Below are positions 1-8,349 of a stretch of DNA of 64,000 bases, one piece after another. A program made the position numbers and the translations under genes. The DNA comes from Methylobacterium brachythecii. GTDB lineage: Bacteria > Pseudomonadota > Alphaproteobacteria > Rhizobiales > Beijerinckiaceae. Position 1 is the stretch's first letter. Each line of letters begins with the position of its first letter. The notes beneath the pieces were generated by a model that made no database searches, was not told where the DNA came from, and saw nothing but the letters and a program-made list of their open reading frames with translations. Where the stretch lies: the NCBI RefSeq assembly GCF_014196345.1, contig NZ_JACIDN010000013.1:1-64000 (forward strand), written 5' to 3'.

Positions 1-585
1 CGGTCGGAAGGGATGCGATAGCGCAGTCCTGACCGTTCCTGGATGAAGCCCGACGATGATCGCGTCCGGATGCGTTCGCGCGGTCTCGATGGCCAATGTG
101 CGGAGGATCTGGTTCAGGGCCGCCTTAGACGCCCGATACGCGTACCAGCCACCCAGTCGGTTGTCTTCGATGGAGCCGACCCGCGCCGACAAGGCGGCGA
201 AGAGACTTCGACCGGATCGAGGCATCAGTGGCAGGAAGTGCTTGGCCACGAGCGCCGGTCCGATGGTGTTGACCGTGAAGACGGCGGCCATCGCAGCCGG
301 GTCCAGCGCGCGGATCGCCTTCTCGGGCTTGATACCCGGCCCGTGGAGGATCCCGCTCGCGACGACGATGAGTCCTATGGGACCCGCAGCCTCGATGGCC
401 TGGGCAGCAGCGGCGACGGATGCTTCGTCGGTGATGTCGATGGTCGCGGAGCGTATCGGTAAGGGCGCGCACACGCCCGAGCGCGACAACGCGAAGACCG
501 TTTCATAGGCGTCTGCGTCTGCGATGGCTCGGGCAACGGCGCAACCGATCCCGCCGGACGCGCCAATAACGACCGCGTTCGTCAT
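1..585 (-). CDS. Short-chain dehydrogenase/reductase, C-terminus beyond window
   Basis: The frame opens with ATG at 585-583 and stays open to the left edge, so only about the first 195 residues are present. Near the N-terminus it has the Rossmann nucleotide-binding motif GASGGIG. Further on are the SDR-type ASG segment, an N (VNTIGP) and the catalytic YxxxK in the form YRASK, which is the classical SDR order. Loss of the tail is a window artefact, not decay. The start lies 5 nt after the stop of the RMF-like gene at 591-779, so the two are probably co-transcribed. The family (CsgA/C-factor-like SDRs, NAD(P)-dependent) is clear; the substrate cannot be told from sequence. Confidence 0.88.
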   Translation of the reverse strand, partial: MTNAVVIGASGGIGCAVARAIADADAYETVFALSRSGVCAPLPIRSATIDITDEASVAAAAQAIEAAGPIGLIVVASGILHGPGIKPEKAIRALDPAAMAAVFTVNTIGPALVAKHFLPLMPRSGRSLFAALSARVGSIEDNRLGGWYAYRASKAALNQILRTLAIETARTHPDAIIVGLHPGTVRTALSHPFRP

Positions 586-590
586 GAAAA

Positions 591-779
591 TCAGGTCTGG
601 TCGATCGGGAGGTCCGGACCCTGGTCGATCGGTTCTCCGTCGAACCCTTCCACCCAGGCTATCCGCTCAAGCGACTCCAACGGATATGGGCAGGCGTCCT
701 TCGGTCGACCCGATGCCCGCACGTTCGCACCTTCCACAGCCAATTCGTGCCGCCGCTTAGGATCCAGGTCGTTCGCCAT
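591..779 (-). CDS. RMF/CrpP-type small protein
   Basis: A 62-residue protein. The pattern RRxxxxxEG...A..G....ACPYPLES..R..WVEGF is characteristic of the ribosome modulation factor/CrpP superfamily, in which RMF binds 70S ribosomes and promotes hibernation dimers. The usual core fills nearly the whole protein, and the acidic, Pro-rich tail (from about residue 47) is extra. It sits 5 nt upstream of the SDR gene on the same strand. Family membership is read from the motif; whether it binds ribosomes or has another role is inference. Confidence 0.75.
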   Translation of the reverse strand: MANDLDPKRRHELAVEGANVRASGRPKDACPYPLESLERIAWVEGFDGEPIDQGPDLPIDQT

Positions 780-845
780 TCCGCGCTCCTCATCCTTCCG
801 GCCGATGCTGCTCCGGACAGAGAACCCGAACCCGGACGGGCCCGT

Positions 846-1394
846 TCAGATCATTCGTTCGAGGACGTCGTCGCGCTTCGCGCGGCGGTTAACGAACGCC
901 ATGGTCACGTGGCCAAGAATGCTCCCGAGGAGGAGGAAGCCGAGCCAGTAGTGCAGGAGGTCGCCCGGCACCATCATCCACTCGATCTTGTAGCCTCGGG
1001 TCGCCATCAGTTCGACGCCGAACGGCGAGAATCCCTTCCCCGATCCGTACTGCCTCAACAGTGCCAGAGAGGGCACGACGACCATCAGAGCATAGAGAAG
1101 GAAGTGACCAGTGACAGCTGCGCGGCCAAGGCGTCCGGCATGCGCCGGCCTCCTTTTCAGGTTCATCAAGCCCCAGACTCCACGGAGCAGGACCAGAACG
1201 AACAGCACGAAGCCCATCGTAGAGTGGCTTCCCCCGACGAGGCGCGTGATCGCCTTGTCGCCGATGCTGACGAACAGCACCGCGCCTGCGAACTGCCAGC
1301 CGAAGAACGCCGCCATGCACCAGTGGAAACCGCGGCTGATGCGACCGTAGCGCTGCGGAGTGTCGAGCCAACCCGATCCCATCTTCTCACTCAT
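846..1394 (-). CDS. Cytochrome b561 family membrane protein
   Basis: A 182-residue integral membrane protein with about four hydrophobic helices. Histidines likely to ligate two b-type hemes are placed as in bacterial CybB/YodB proteins: H24 in RGFHW, H57 in GGSHS, H97 in TGHF, H148 in DLLHYW, with a further H162. Such proteins move electrons between the quinone pool and periplasmic acceptors such as superoxide or organic hydroperoxides. The ATG at 1394 was chosen because the family normally begins about 20 residues before the first histidine helix; the open frame extends upstream but that part has no family features. It is transcribed away from the GT4 gene at 1572, leaving a 177-base divergent promoter region. 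Confidence 0.85.
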   Translation of the reverse strand: MSEKMGSGWLDTPQRYGRISRGFHWCMAAFFGWQFAGAVLFVSIGDKAITRLVGGSHSTMGFVLFVLVLLRGVWGLMNLKRRPAHAGRLGRAAVTGHFLLYALMVVVPSLALLRQYGSGKGFSPFGVELMATRGYKIEWMMVPGDLLHYWLGFLLLGSILGHVTMAFVNRRAKRDDVLERMI

Positions 1395-1571
1395 GCTGTG
1401 TCGGTTGCTCCGCAGGTCGACTACAGCGATCGAGCGTCCACACGCGGTGAGGAACCCGCGCCATCGGGCGCGGTTCTCGCGCGTGTCGAACAGAGTTTGA
1501 GAACATAGGTTTGCGACGTGAAACGCGGTAGTTGCGACCGTCCCAGGCCCTCGCATCGTTGAAGGCCCTTA

Positions 1572-2669
1572 GTGAAGATCGCACTTCTCGCTCATCTCAA
1601 GCACCCGATCGCGCAGCCCTTCGCTGGCGGCCTGGAGATGCAGACGCATCTGCTGGCACGAGGTCTCCGAGAACGTGGCCACGATGTGGTTCTGTTCGCC
1701 TCGCAGGGGTCCGACCCCGCGCTCGAACCTCGAACCGTTTGCGCCGCGACTGGTGAAGCCTTCAACGATCCCGTCCGCGCGCTCGAAGTCGACGCCATCG
1801 AATTCGCTGCCTACTCGAACATTCTTGAAGCCGTAGCTGAGGGCGACTTCGATCTCGTGCACAACAACAGTCTGCACGACCTCCCGCTCCGCGCCGTCCG
1901 GAACCTCCGGGCGCCCATGCTCACGGTGCTCCACACACCGCCGTTCCCGTCGCTTGTGGCGGGCGTCGAGGCGGCGGGCACGGACATGACCTATGCCGTC
2001 GTCTCAATGACGCTCGCGCAGGATTGGCAACTGCATGTGTCCGCTGCCCACATCGTCGGAAACGGCATCGACCTCTCGACTTTTCGCTTCGAAGCGGACG
2101 CTGCTCGGCCGTCTTATGCCTTCTGGAGCGGTCGGATCGTGCCGGAAAAGGGCCTGCATTTGGCGATCGACGCCGCCCGTCTCGCGGGGCTTCCCTTGGT
2201 CTTCGCCGGTCCGCGCAATGACGTCTGTTACTGGAACGCGGAGATCGCGCCCCGCGTCGGCTCAGACCTGACCGACCTTGGTCATCTACCGCATGCCGAT
2301 CTGGCTCATCACCTCGGTCGGGCCTGCGTCGCACTGGTGACGCCGCGCTGGGAGGAGCCGTTCGGCCTCGTCGTTGCCGAGGCGGTCGCTTGTGGCACGC
2401 CAGTGGCAGCCTTTGCCCGAGGCGCTCTGCCAGATCTCGTGACGCCCTCCTGCGGACGCTGTGCACGTGCAGATGACGTCGAGGATCTCGCTCGCGCCAT
2501 CCGCGAGGCTTGTCGGCTCGACCGATACTCCTGCCGGTCCTACGGTGAGGCGATGTTCGATGCCGGGACCATGATCGACACTTACGAGGCCCTGTACCGC
2601 ACGATTTTTGCCACCCCGAGCAGAGTCGCCGCAGAGCCCGGCCAAGCGCTCGACGCGGCCGCGGTCTGA
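1572..2669 (+). CDS. Glycosyltransferase family 4 (GT-B fold)
   Basis: A 365-residue protein starting at GTG. The N-terminal half has the GT-B acceptor domain with a Gly-rich loop (AGGLEMQTHLLARGL) typical of GT4. The C-terminal half carries SGRIVPEKGLHLAIDAA and the nucleotide-sugar-binding E-x7-E motif (EPFGLVVAE) followed by ACGTPVAAF. It should transfer a sugar from a nucleotide-sugar donor in the cytoplasm. It is the first gene of three + strand glycosyltransferases (1572-4820) that converge on a second block ending at 4834. The sugar and acceptor are unknown. GT4 members include MshA/BshA enzymes that act together with PIG-L deacetylases, and a PIG-L gene is nearby. Confidence 0.88.
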   Translation: MKIALLAHLKHPIAQPFAGGLEMQTHLLARGLRERGHDVVLFASQGSDPALEPRTVCAATGEAFNDPVRALEVDAIEFAAYSNILEAVAEGDFDLVHNNSLHDLPLRAVRNLRAPMLTVLHTPPFPSLVAGVEAAGTDMTYAVVSMTLAQDWQLHVSAAHIVGNGIDLSTFRFEADAARPSYAFWSGRIVPEKGLHLAIDAARLAGLPLVFAGPRNDVCYWNAEIAPRVGSDLTDLGHLPHADLAHHLGRACVALVTPRWEEPFGLVVAEAVACGTPVAAFARGALPDLVTPSCGRCARADDVEDLARAIREACRLDRYSCRSYGEAMFDAGTMIDTYEALYRTIFATPSRVAAEPGQALDAAAV

Positions 2670-2673
2670 GCGA

Positions 2674-3759
2674 ATGGCCAGTTCCGGCGGCCCGGCGGTG
2701 GTGTGCGTGCCGGCTCGGGACGAAGTTGAGCGGCTGCCCCGCTTGATCCGGTCGCTCGCAGCACAGGACGGATATTCGAAGGCGAATCGTCTCCGCGTCG
2801 TGGTTGTGGCCAACAATTGCAGCGATGGAACGGTCCAGGCCGTCGAGACGATGATCGCCCGCGACGAGACGGCCTGCCTCGCGGTGCGCTTGATCGAGAC
2901 CACCTTCGCTCCAGTGTCAGCCCATGTCGGCACCGCACGCCGCCTCGCCCTCGACACCGGCGCGGATTGGCTCGTTGCGGACGGATGTGCAGACGGTGTT
3001 CTGCTTACGTCGGACGCCGACGCGTGGCTGCCTCCGACCTGGGTCGCTGCCAACCTGAGCGCGCTGGCCGAGGCCGAGATCGTTGGCGGCCGCCTGGTCA
3101 TTGCCTACGAACGCGAGCCGCACCCGACTGTCGCTGGCCTGAACGACCGGATCGAGCGCTACTGGCGGGCGGTGCGTGCTCTCGAAGACCAGCTAGATCC
3201 GCCGGCGTACGACCCTGCGCCGCGCCATGGCGATCATACCGGAGCGAGCCTCGCCATGCGGGCCGATTTCTATCGGGCCGTCGGGGGCCTGCCGCCCCTC
3301 GACCGAGGCGAGGACAACGCGCTGGTTGCTCGCGTGCAGGAGCGAGGCGGCCGGTTGCGGCATTGTCCGGACGTCTTCGTTAGGGTGTCGGACCGAGCAG
3401 AGGGCCGCGCCAAGGGCGGCATGGCACCGGAGATGGCCCGACGTCGCCTCGTGGCGAGCGGTGGCGATCCCTATCTGCTCCCCACCGCAGAACATTGGCA
3501 CGGGCTCGTTCTGCGCCGCGCTGCCCTCCGGCGATGCTGGCCAGCGGCTACGACTGCGTCCGGATGGTCGGAGGTCGCCCGGCAGTTCGAACTGAGCGAC
3601 GAGGACCACGCCGCCATCTCTCCCGCCTCTTGCACGAATGCCATTGCCTTCGTCGAGCGCGTCAGCCGGCGGCTTGAAGCACGCGCCGCCAAGCCGCTGC
3701 TTCAGGATCTTGATGCGGCGCTGGCCGGCTTTAGCAGGCTGCTCGGGGCGGCGCCGTGA
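2674..3759 (+). CDS. Glycosyltransferase family 2 (GT-A fold)
   Basis: A 361-residue cytoplasmic GT2. The motifs in order are VPARDE at the N-terminus, NNCSDGT, the metal-binding DAD motif within SDADAW, and GED in DRGEDNALV, matching the GT-A catalytic core. The ATG at 2674, 5 nt after the GT4 stop, is preferred over the upstream extension that would overlap GT4. The downstream gene overlaps by 4 nt (GTGA), so translation is probably coupled. The C-terminal third, after about residue 250, is not a recognised part of GT2 enzymes. Donor and acceptor are unknown. Confidence 0.86.
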   Translation: MASSGGPAVVCVPARDEVERLPRLIRSLAAQDGYSKANRLRVVVVANNCSDGTVQAVETMIARDETACLAVRLIETTFAPVSAHVGTARRLALDTGADWLVADGCADGVLLTSDADAWLPPTWVAANLSALAEAEIVGGRLVIAYEREPHPTVAGLNDRIERYWRAVRALEDQLDPPAYDPAPRHGDHTGASLAMRADFYRAVGGLPPLDRGEDNALVARVQERGGRLRHCPDVFVRVSDRAEGRAKGGMAPEMARRRLVASGGDPYLLPTAEHWHGLVLRRAALRRCWPAATTASGWSEVARQFELSDEDHAAISPASCTNAIAFVERVSRRLEARAAKPLLQDLDAALAGFSRLLGAAP

Positions 3760-4820
3760 CCCGTCCGATCGGCATCTACGTCCATCACCAGGGAGCCGGG
3801 CATTGGCAGCGCGCCTGTCGAATCGCGACCGCCCTGGACAGGCCCGTAACGCTGCTCGGTACCTTCAACGAACTGGATACGATGGAGGCGCGCGTTCCAC
3901 TCGTTGATCTGCCGGACGATCGTATCGTCGGCTTCGATGGGGATGACGGAGAGGCCGAACGTCCGGAGGCTCTCCACTACGCGCCGCTCGGCCATCCCGG
4001 CATACGAGAGCGTATGGCGAGGATCGCGGCCTGGATCGCAAAGGCCGACCCGGTTCTGGTGATCGTCGATGTCTCGGTCGAGGTCGCCCTGCTGTGTCGT
4101 CTCCTGTCCGTGCCAACCGTGGTTCTGCGCCTTGCCGGTACGCGGACCGATCCACCTCATCTCGAGGCATTTCGGGCTGCGACCCGTCTGATCGTACCCT
4201 ATCCCGCCGCCCTCGATGCCGCCGACGTGCCGGAATGGGTCAGCGCCAAGTCCTTCTTCTCGGGCTTTCTCGGGTCGTCTCCGGTCACGAAGGGCGCGGA
4301 AGATGGCCGCATCGTCGTCGTGTTCGGACAGGGCGGCCGCGGTGGCTGCATCGCGGATCTCGCCGATGCTTCGCGGGCCGTTCCCGATCGGGCGTGGCAT
4401 GTCCTGGGGCCTGTTGTGGGCTTAGCTGACGGTACCCCGGTGCCGGCAAATCTGCATCTTCATGGCTGGGTCGAGGACGTCGACGCGAATCTGTCGCAGG
4501 CCTCGTTTGTCGTGGGAGGAGCCGGCGACGGCGTCGTCGCGGCCGTCGTCGCAGCGTCCAAGCGGTTCGTCTGTCTGCCTGAGCCTCGCCCGTACGGCGA
4601 ACAGGCCTCCAAGGCCGACGCGCTGGCGAGCCTCGGAGCGGCGATCGTTAATCACGGCTGGCCGAATGCCGCGGCGTGGCCGGAGCTCATCCGCCAGGCG
4701 ATGGCCCTGGATGCGTCGCGGATCGCCAGTCTGGCCGATGCGGATTCGTTGGTACGGACCGTCGCGGAGATCGAGAGGATCGCTCGTGAGATCGAGGATC
4801 GGGGCCGCCCCCGCACTTAA
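3756..4820 (+). CDS. MurG/GT1-like glycosyltransferase
   Basis: A 354-residue protein starting at a GTG that overlaps the preceding stop (GTGA). It begins with a Gly/His-rich loop (YVHHQGAGHWQRA), as in GT-B enzymes that read a nucleotide sugar. The C-terminal half contains a VVFGQGG loop, a W-x-E segment (HGWVEDV) and VVGGAGDGVVAAVV with a conserved P-E-PRPYGEQ loop, resembling the UDP-binding half of MurG/GT1 enzymes. It is the last gene of the + strand trio, with only 13 bases to the convergent operon. The fold assignment is fairly firm, the activity is not. Confidence 0.75.
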   Translation: MTRPIGIYVHHQGAGHWQRACRIATALDRPVTLLGTFNELDTMEARVPLVDLPDDRIVGFDGDDGEAERPEALHYAPLGHPGIRERMARIAAWIAKADPVLVIVDVSVEVALLCRLLSVPTVVLRLAGTRTDPPHLEAFRAATRLIVPYPAALDAADVPEWVSAKSFFSGFLGSSPVTKGAEDGRIVVVFGQGGRGGCIADLADASRAVPDRAWHVLGPVVGLADGTPVPANLHLHGWVEDVDANLSQASFVVGGAGDGVVAAVVAASKRFVCLPEPRPYGEQASKADALASLGAAIVNHGWPNAAAWPELIRQAMALDASRIASLADADSLVRTVAEIERIAREIEDRGRPRT

Positions 4821-4833
4821 GACGGAGCGCGCT

Positions 4834-5685
4834 TTAGAAAGGCCGATCTGGGTGCAATCGGGCCGCCGCAATCTCGTTTGGGGTCGGTGAGCGCAGAACC
4901 TCGAGGATGTCCTCTCGGTCCCAGGCGATCAGGCCGCGTTCGGCGAATGCTTCGAGCCAGCCCTCCATCGGCCAGATCTTGTGACGTGCTTGGAAGCGGA
5001 GAGCACTGCGGACGATGTCCGAGAAATGCTGGAGCGGCGGATCGCAGGACGGATGGTGCTGGTGCCACGCGTGCGGGCCTCCAGCGAAAAGCACTGAGAC
5101 GCCGCTGGCCGCCGCTCTGAAGGCGAAGTCGGTATCCTCGGCCCCGTAGCCGTCGAACCCCTCGTCGAAGCCACCGAGACGATCGAAGGTCGCGGAGCGC
5201 ACGGCAAAGGCGAGCGACCAGAACAGGCCGGGTTTCTCTGCCGGCACGACGCCGCGCTTCGGAAACCGACGCACCGGATGTGCATGACCGACCTGGTCGA
5301 GGCGTTCCGCCGCCCAGTCGTCGGCGACCGCATCCGCCGGCAGGTAGCGGACCTCGCAGCAGACGAGACCGTCATTCTCGGTCACTGCTTCATCGAAGCC
5401 AGCAACAAGATTGGCCGAGGGGATGCAGTCGACATCGAGGAAGACGAGCGTGTCGCCCGAAGCACCGGCGCGTCCCGCGTTGCGTGCGGCTGCAAGTGGC
5501 AGTCCTTCGCTCGGAAGGTCGATCCGGAGCACGGGAAAGCCGGTGGTGGGCACGGGACGTGTATCGTTGCCCATCTCGACTACGATGCACTCCGTCGGCG
5601 CAGGACCCCGCGAGAGTCCTTCCAGAAGCCTAAGAAGGTGCGCACGGCGCCCTTTGTTGATGGTGACGACGCTGACGGCACTCAT
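4834..5685 (-). CDS. Glycosyltransferase family 2, galactosyltransferase-like
   Basis: A 283-residue GT-A enzyme. It starts MSAVSVVTINKGR, has a DxD-type motif (FLDVDCIP) at about one third of its length, and a C-terminal block GGFDEGFDGYGAEDTDF that resembles the acceptor/catalytic segment (ED) of Glyco_transf_7C domains. It is the last gene of the - strand operon starting at 8171. Its ATG overlaps the stop of the methyltransferase gene by 4 nt, indicating coupled translation. It may add a hexose to the same product as the three opposing glycosyltransferases. Confidence 0.85.
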   Translation of the reverse strand: MSAVSVVTINKGRRAHLLRLLEGLSRGPAPTECIVVEMGNDTRPVPTTGFPVLRIDLPSEGLPLAAARNAGRAGASGDTLVFLDVDCIPSANLVAGFDEAVTENDGLVCCEVRYLPADAVADDWAAERLDQVGHAHPVRRFPKRGVVPAEKPGLFWSLAFAVRSATFDRLGGFDEGFDGYGAEDTDFAFRAAASGVSVLFAGGPHAWHQHHPSCDPPLQHFSDIVRSALRFQARHKIWPMEGWLEAFAERGLIAWDREDILEVLRSPTPNEIAAARLHPDRPF

Positions 5686-6287
5686 GAGCTTGTCGCTTCA
5701 AAGCCGATCCTTCGAAGCACATCGAGGCGGTACCCGTCCTGACGCGATTGGTCTTCGAGCTTGGCGAAGGCGGAAGCTCTCTCGATAAAGCCGTCGGCTG
5801 CTTCGTCTCCCGAGAGCGGGTAGTCGGTCTCGCCGAGATAATGGACCAGCACGACATCACCGCCCGGGAGAAGCGAACCCTCGACGCGCTCGACCAACCG
5901 GGCGAGATCGGCACAGTCGAGGTAGTAGATCACCTCCGACAGCAGGATGAGATCGAAGTGGCCGTCCGGCCACTCGCCCGGCACGCTGGCGATCTGGAAG
6001 CGGACGTGATCGAGGGCGGCACATCGCGACTTGGCGCTCGCTAGCACGGCCGGCACGACGTCGAGCGCCGTGAGCTGCTGGCATCGACCTGCCAGCTGTC
6101 GCGTCAGGACGCCGATCGAGCAGCCGACCTCCAGCACGGATGCGTACCGGTCACGCGGCAGGCTTGCGAGCGTTGTCGCGTACTTCTCGCGCTCGTAGTC
6201 GCTCGTGGCGAAACGCCACGGGTCGGGATCGTCGGCATAGACCCCAGAGAAGTACTCGGGAGAGAGCGAAGTCGAGTGTCGGCTCAT
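5682..6287 (-). CDS. NodS-like SAM-dependent methyltransferase
   Basis: A 201-residue class I methyltransferase. The N-terminal region (YFSGVYADDPDPWRFATSDYE) is typical of NodS-family proteins. SAM motif I is VLEVGCSIGVLT, followed by the acidic strand-2 end LTALDVVP, a motif-IV-like DLILLSEVIYYL and the late-strand VLVHYLGE. NodS enzymes N-methylate de-N-acetylated aminosugars in Nod factor synthesis. The gene directly upstream is a PIG-L deacetylase that could expose such an amine. The start at 6287 makes an ATGA overlap with the PIG-L stop, so it is preferred over an upstream in-frame ATG. The substrate is inference. Confidence 0.85.
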   Translation of the reverse strand: MSRHSTSLSPEYFSGVYADDPDPWRFATSDYEREKYATTLASLPRDRYASVLEVGCSIGVLTRQLAGRCQQLTALDVVPAVLASAKSRCAALDHVRFQIASVPGEWPDGHFDLILLSEVIYYLDCADLARLVERVEGSLLPGGDVVLVHYLGETDYPLSGDEAADGFIERASAFAKLEDQSRQDGYRLDVLRRIGFEATSS

Positions 6288-7021
6288 GCAGACATCTCGA
6301 TGAAGGGTTCGTAGCAACCGCAGAGTCGGTCGATCATCGCGGGCTCCAGTCGGAAGCCTTCGGGATCGTCAGCGATGAGCGCCGTGGTCTGTGAGGCATG
6401 TCTCGCTACGGCCTGCCGCTTCGCCGCGATCGCTCCAGTCACGTCGAGGCGCACGCCACTGGGTGCGGTGCCGACATCGGCCTCCGCCGGCAGGGTATGA
6501 CCCCAGACCGGATAGGCGAAGATACGCGCGCCGACGAGCCGGGGGCGGGCCAAGGCGACAATCGCGGCGGCCGCCTGGTGGTCGCAATGGGGATCGTGGC
6601 CCCAGGTCACGCAGACCGCGCCGGCTGCACAGGTGTGAGCCGCCTCGACGATCGATTCAGCGGCAGCTTCGGCTTGCGGGCCTTTGCTCGGTACCCTGGC
6701 GTCGGGCAGGCGCAAGAACCGCACGGTATCGGAGGGAAGGCCCAGTTCGGCTACCGCCGTCAGGGTCTCGACCTCGCGCAGAGCCCGAAGGCGTTCCGGC
6801 GGATAAAGGAGGGAATGTGTGTGAGAGCTGCAGCCGTCGCTCAACACCACCAGCCGCACGGGCCGGTTGGCCGCCGAGGCCAGCGCGATCAAGCCACCGC
6901 ATCCGAGACTCTCATCGTCGGGATGCGGCGCGACGACGACGAGGCCGCCGGTGCCGACGATCGCATCGAGCGAAGCGACGGGTAATTGATCCAGGGCTGC
7001 GAAGAAGGCGTCGGCGCGCAT
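6284..7021 (-). CDS. PIG-L family deacetylase
   Basis: A 245-residue protein with the zinc-binding signature APHPDDE (H33, D36) near the N-terminus and a second metal/catalytic block WGHDPHCDHQA in the middle, as in LmbE/PIG-L, MshB and BshB enzymes that remove N-acetyl groups from GlcNAc conjugates. The ATG at 7021 lies 4 nt after the acyl-CoA-dehydrogenase-like stop. A longer frame exists upstream, but its extra 15 residues overlap the neighbour. The gene overlaps the NodS-like methyltransferase by 4 nt. Together they suggest deacetylation followed by N-methylation of an aminosugar (inference). Confidence 0.9.
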   Translation of the reverse strand: MRADAFFAALDQLPVASLDAIVGTGGLVVVAPHPDDESLGCGGLIALASAANRPVRLVVLSDGCSSHTHSLLYPPERLRALREVETLTAVAELGLPSDTVRFLRLPDARVPSKGPQAEAAAESIVEAAHTCAAGAVCVTWGHDPHCDHQAAAAIVALARPRLVGARIFAYPVWGHTLPAEADVGTAPSGVRLDVTGAIAAKRQAVARHASQTTALIADDPEGFRLEPAMIDRLCGCYEPFIEMSA

Positions 7022-7025
7022 GCCC

Positions 7026-8171
7026 TCAGAGTTTCTGCCAGAGTGCGTGGAAGGCTCTCGGCGCATCGAGGACGTAGCCGGCCGCGGAGGCCAAGGCGTG
7101 GTCGGGCGCCGGCTGACGCAGATAGGTGGCGAGATCGCGAATGCGTTGTTCCAGCGGATGTGTCTCGAGGAAGCCCGACAGACCGACGGAGCGCTGAGCC
7201 AGCTCGATCACGTCTAGCCCGCACCGCTCGACGGCGCCTCGCGCGAGGTTGACGTAGGCGATGGCGGCCTCCGGATCGGCCTCCGCCACTGCGGCAGTTT
7301 CCGCCGCCCGCGCGACGAAAAGCCGTGCTGTCTCGACTCGCGTCGCCGCCTCGCCGAGCCGCGCGCGCTGGTGGGGATCGCCGCCGCGGCCTGTGTTCAC
7401 GAGATGGGTGCGAAGCGCCTCGAACACGGCTGCGATCCCACCGCACTGCACGGCGAGAAAGCGCCAGGCGCCGCATGAGAAGAACGGCTGGCGCAGGTAG
7501 TCGTCGGGCTCGCCGACCACCGCCCCGACATCGAGCTGTAACCCGGAGAAATCCACGGTGCCGGTTGCGGTGGCCCGCATCCCTTGGGCCCGCCAAGATT
7601 TCGTCTCGGCGCGTACGCCCGGTTCGAGCGGCACGATCAACATCAGGCGCCGCCCGTCCTCGATACGCGCCGTTACCAGCGGTCGGGTGACATGACCCGC
7701 GCCCGAGGCGAAGCATTTGGAGTCGGCGAGTTCCAGGACTCCGCCATGCCGTGTCATCGACAGGCCGCCTGTAGCAGGCTCGGTGTTCCAGACGCCAAAG
7801 AGGTGCCCAGCCTTCGCGTCGGCAGACACCTGTCTTCGCGTTTCCGCGTTTCCGTATCGCAGCGCGAGGGCCAGCGCATTCACATGGCCCTCGTAGAGCC
7901 GTCCCAGGACGAGGCTGCTGCGTCCGACGAGGTAGAGCACGTCGCGCAAAGCTGCGGTCTCGCTCGCCTCGCAGAGGTCGGATCCACCGAGCTCCACGGG
8001 TAGCGGAGCCGTCAGGAGCCCGCGCTCGCGGAAGTGCTCGAACGCCTTCGTGGGGAAGGCGTCGTGGCAATCGAGACCTTCGTCGAGCGTCGCCGCAGCG
8101 GCGACGACGACCTCGGTGTTGGCGAGGAGGGATGACGCCGTCGTCGGCACCGGGTCCGGGAAAGCAAGCAT
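7026..8171 (-). CDS. Acyl-CoA-dehydrogenase-like flavoprotein
   Basis: A 381-residue protein with the overall ACAD layout: an N-terminal helical part, a central beta domain (FGVWNTEPATGG, SKCFASGAGHVTRPLV) where the flavin stacks, and a C-terminal helical bundle. The usual C-terminal YEGT segment with the catalytic base of true acyl-CoA dehydrogenases is not visible. Its place is taken by RDLATYLRQPAPD. It may therefore act as a flavin monooxygenase/desaturase-like member rather than a beta-oxidation enzyme. It is first in the - strand operon, with PIG-L 4 nt downstream. No thiolase or hydratase is nearby, so a fatty-acid degradation role is unlikely from context. Confidence 0.78.
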   Translation of the reverse strand: MLAFPDPVPTTASSLLANTEVVVAAAATLDEGLDCHDAFPTKAFEHFRERGLLTAPLPVELGGSDLCEASETAALRDVLYLVGRSSLVLGRLYEGHVNALALALRYGNAETRRQVSADAKAGHLFGVWNTEPATGGLSMTRHGGVLELADSKCFASGAGHVTRPLVTARIEDGRRLMLIVPLEPGVRAETKSWRAQGMRATATGTVDFSGLQLDVGAVVGEPDDYLRQPFFSCGAWRFLAVQCGGIAAVFEALRTHLVNTGRGGDPHQRARLGEAATRVETARLFVARAAETAAVAEADPEAAIAYVNLARGAVERCGLDVIELAQRSVGLSGFLETHPLEQRIRDLATYLRQPAPDHALASAAGYVLDAPRAFHALWQKL

Positions 8172-8349
8172 CGTCGGAAATGGATCTCCCTGCCGGCCGA
8201 GGCAGCTCGGCTTCGCGGGAGAACGCGGCGCGAGCCATGTATTGTTCCGCTCAGAGCCCCCCTGCGGCGGCCTGTCAGACTAAAACTCGTCCAATCCGAA
8301 ACTAGCTGGCCGTCGGAAGGTTTGCGGATCGAAGCCAGCGAGGACACCC

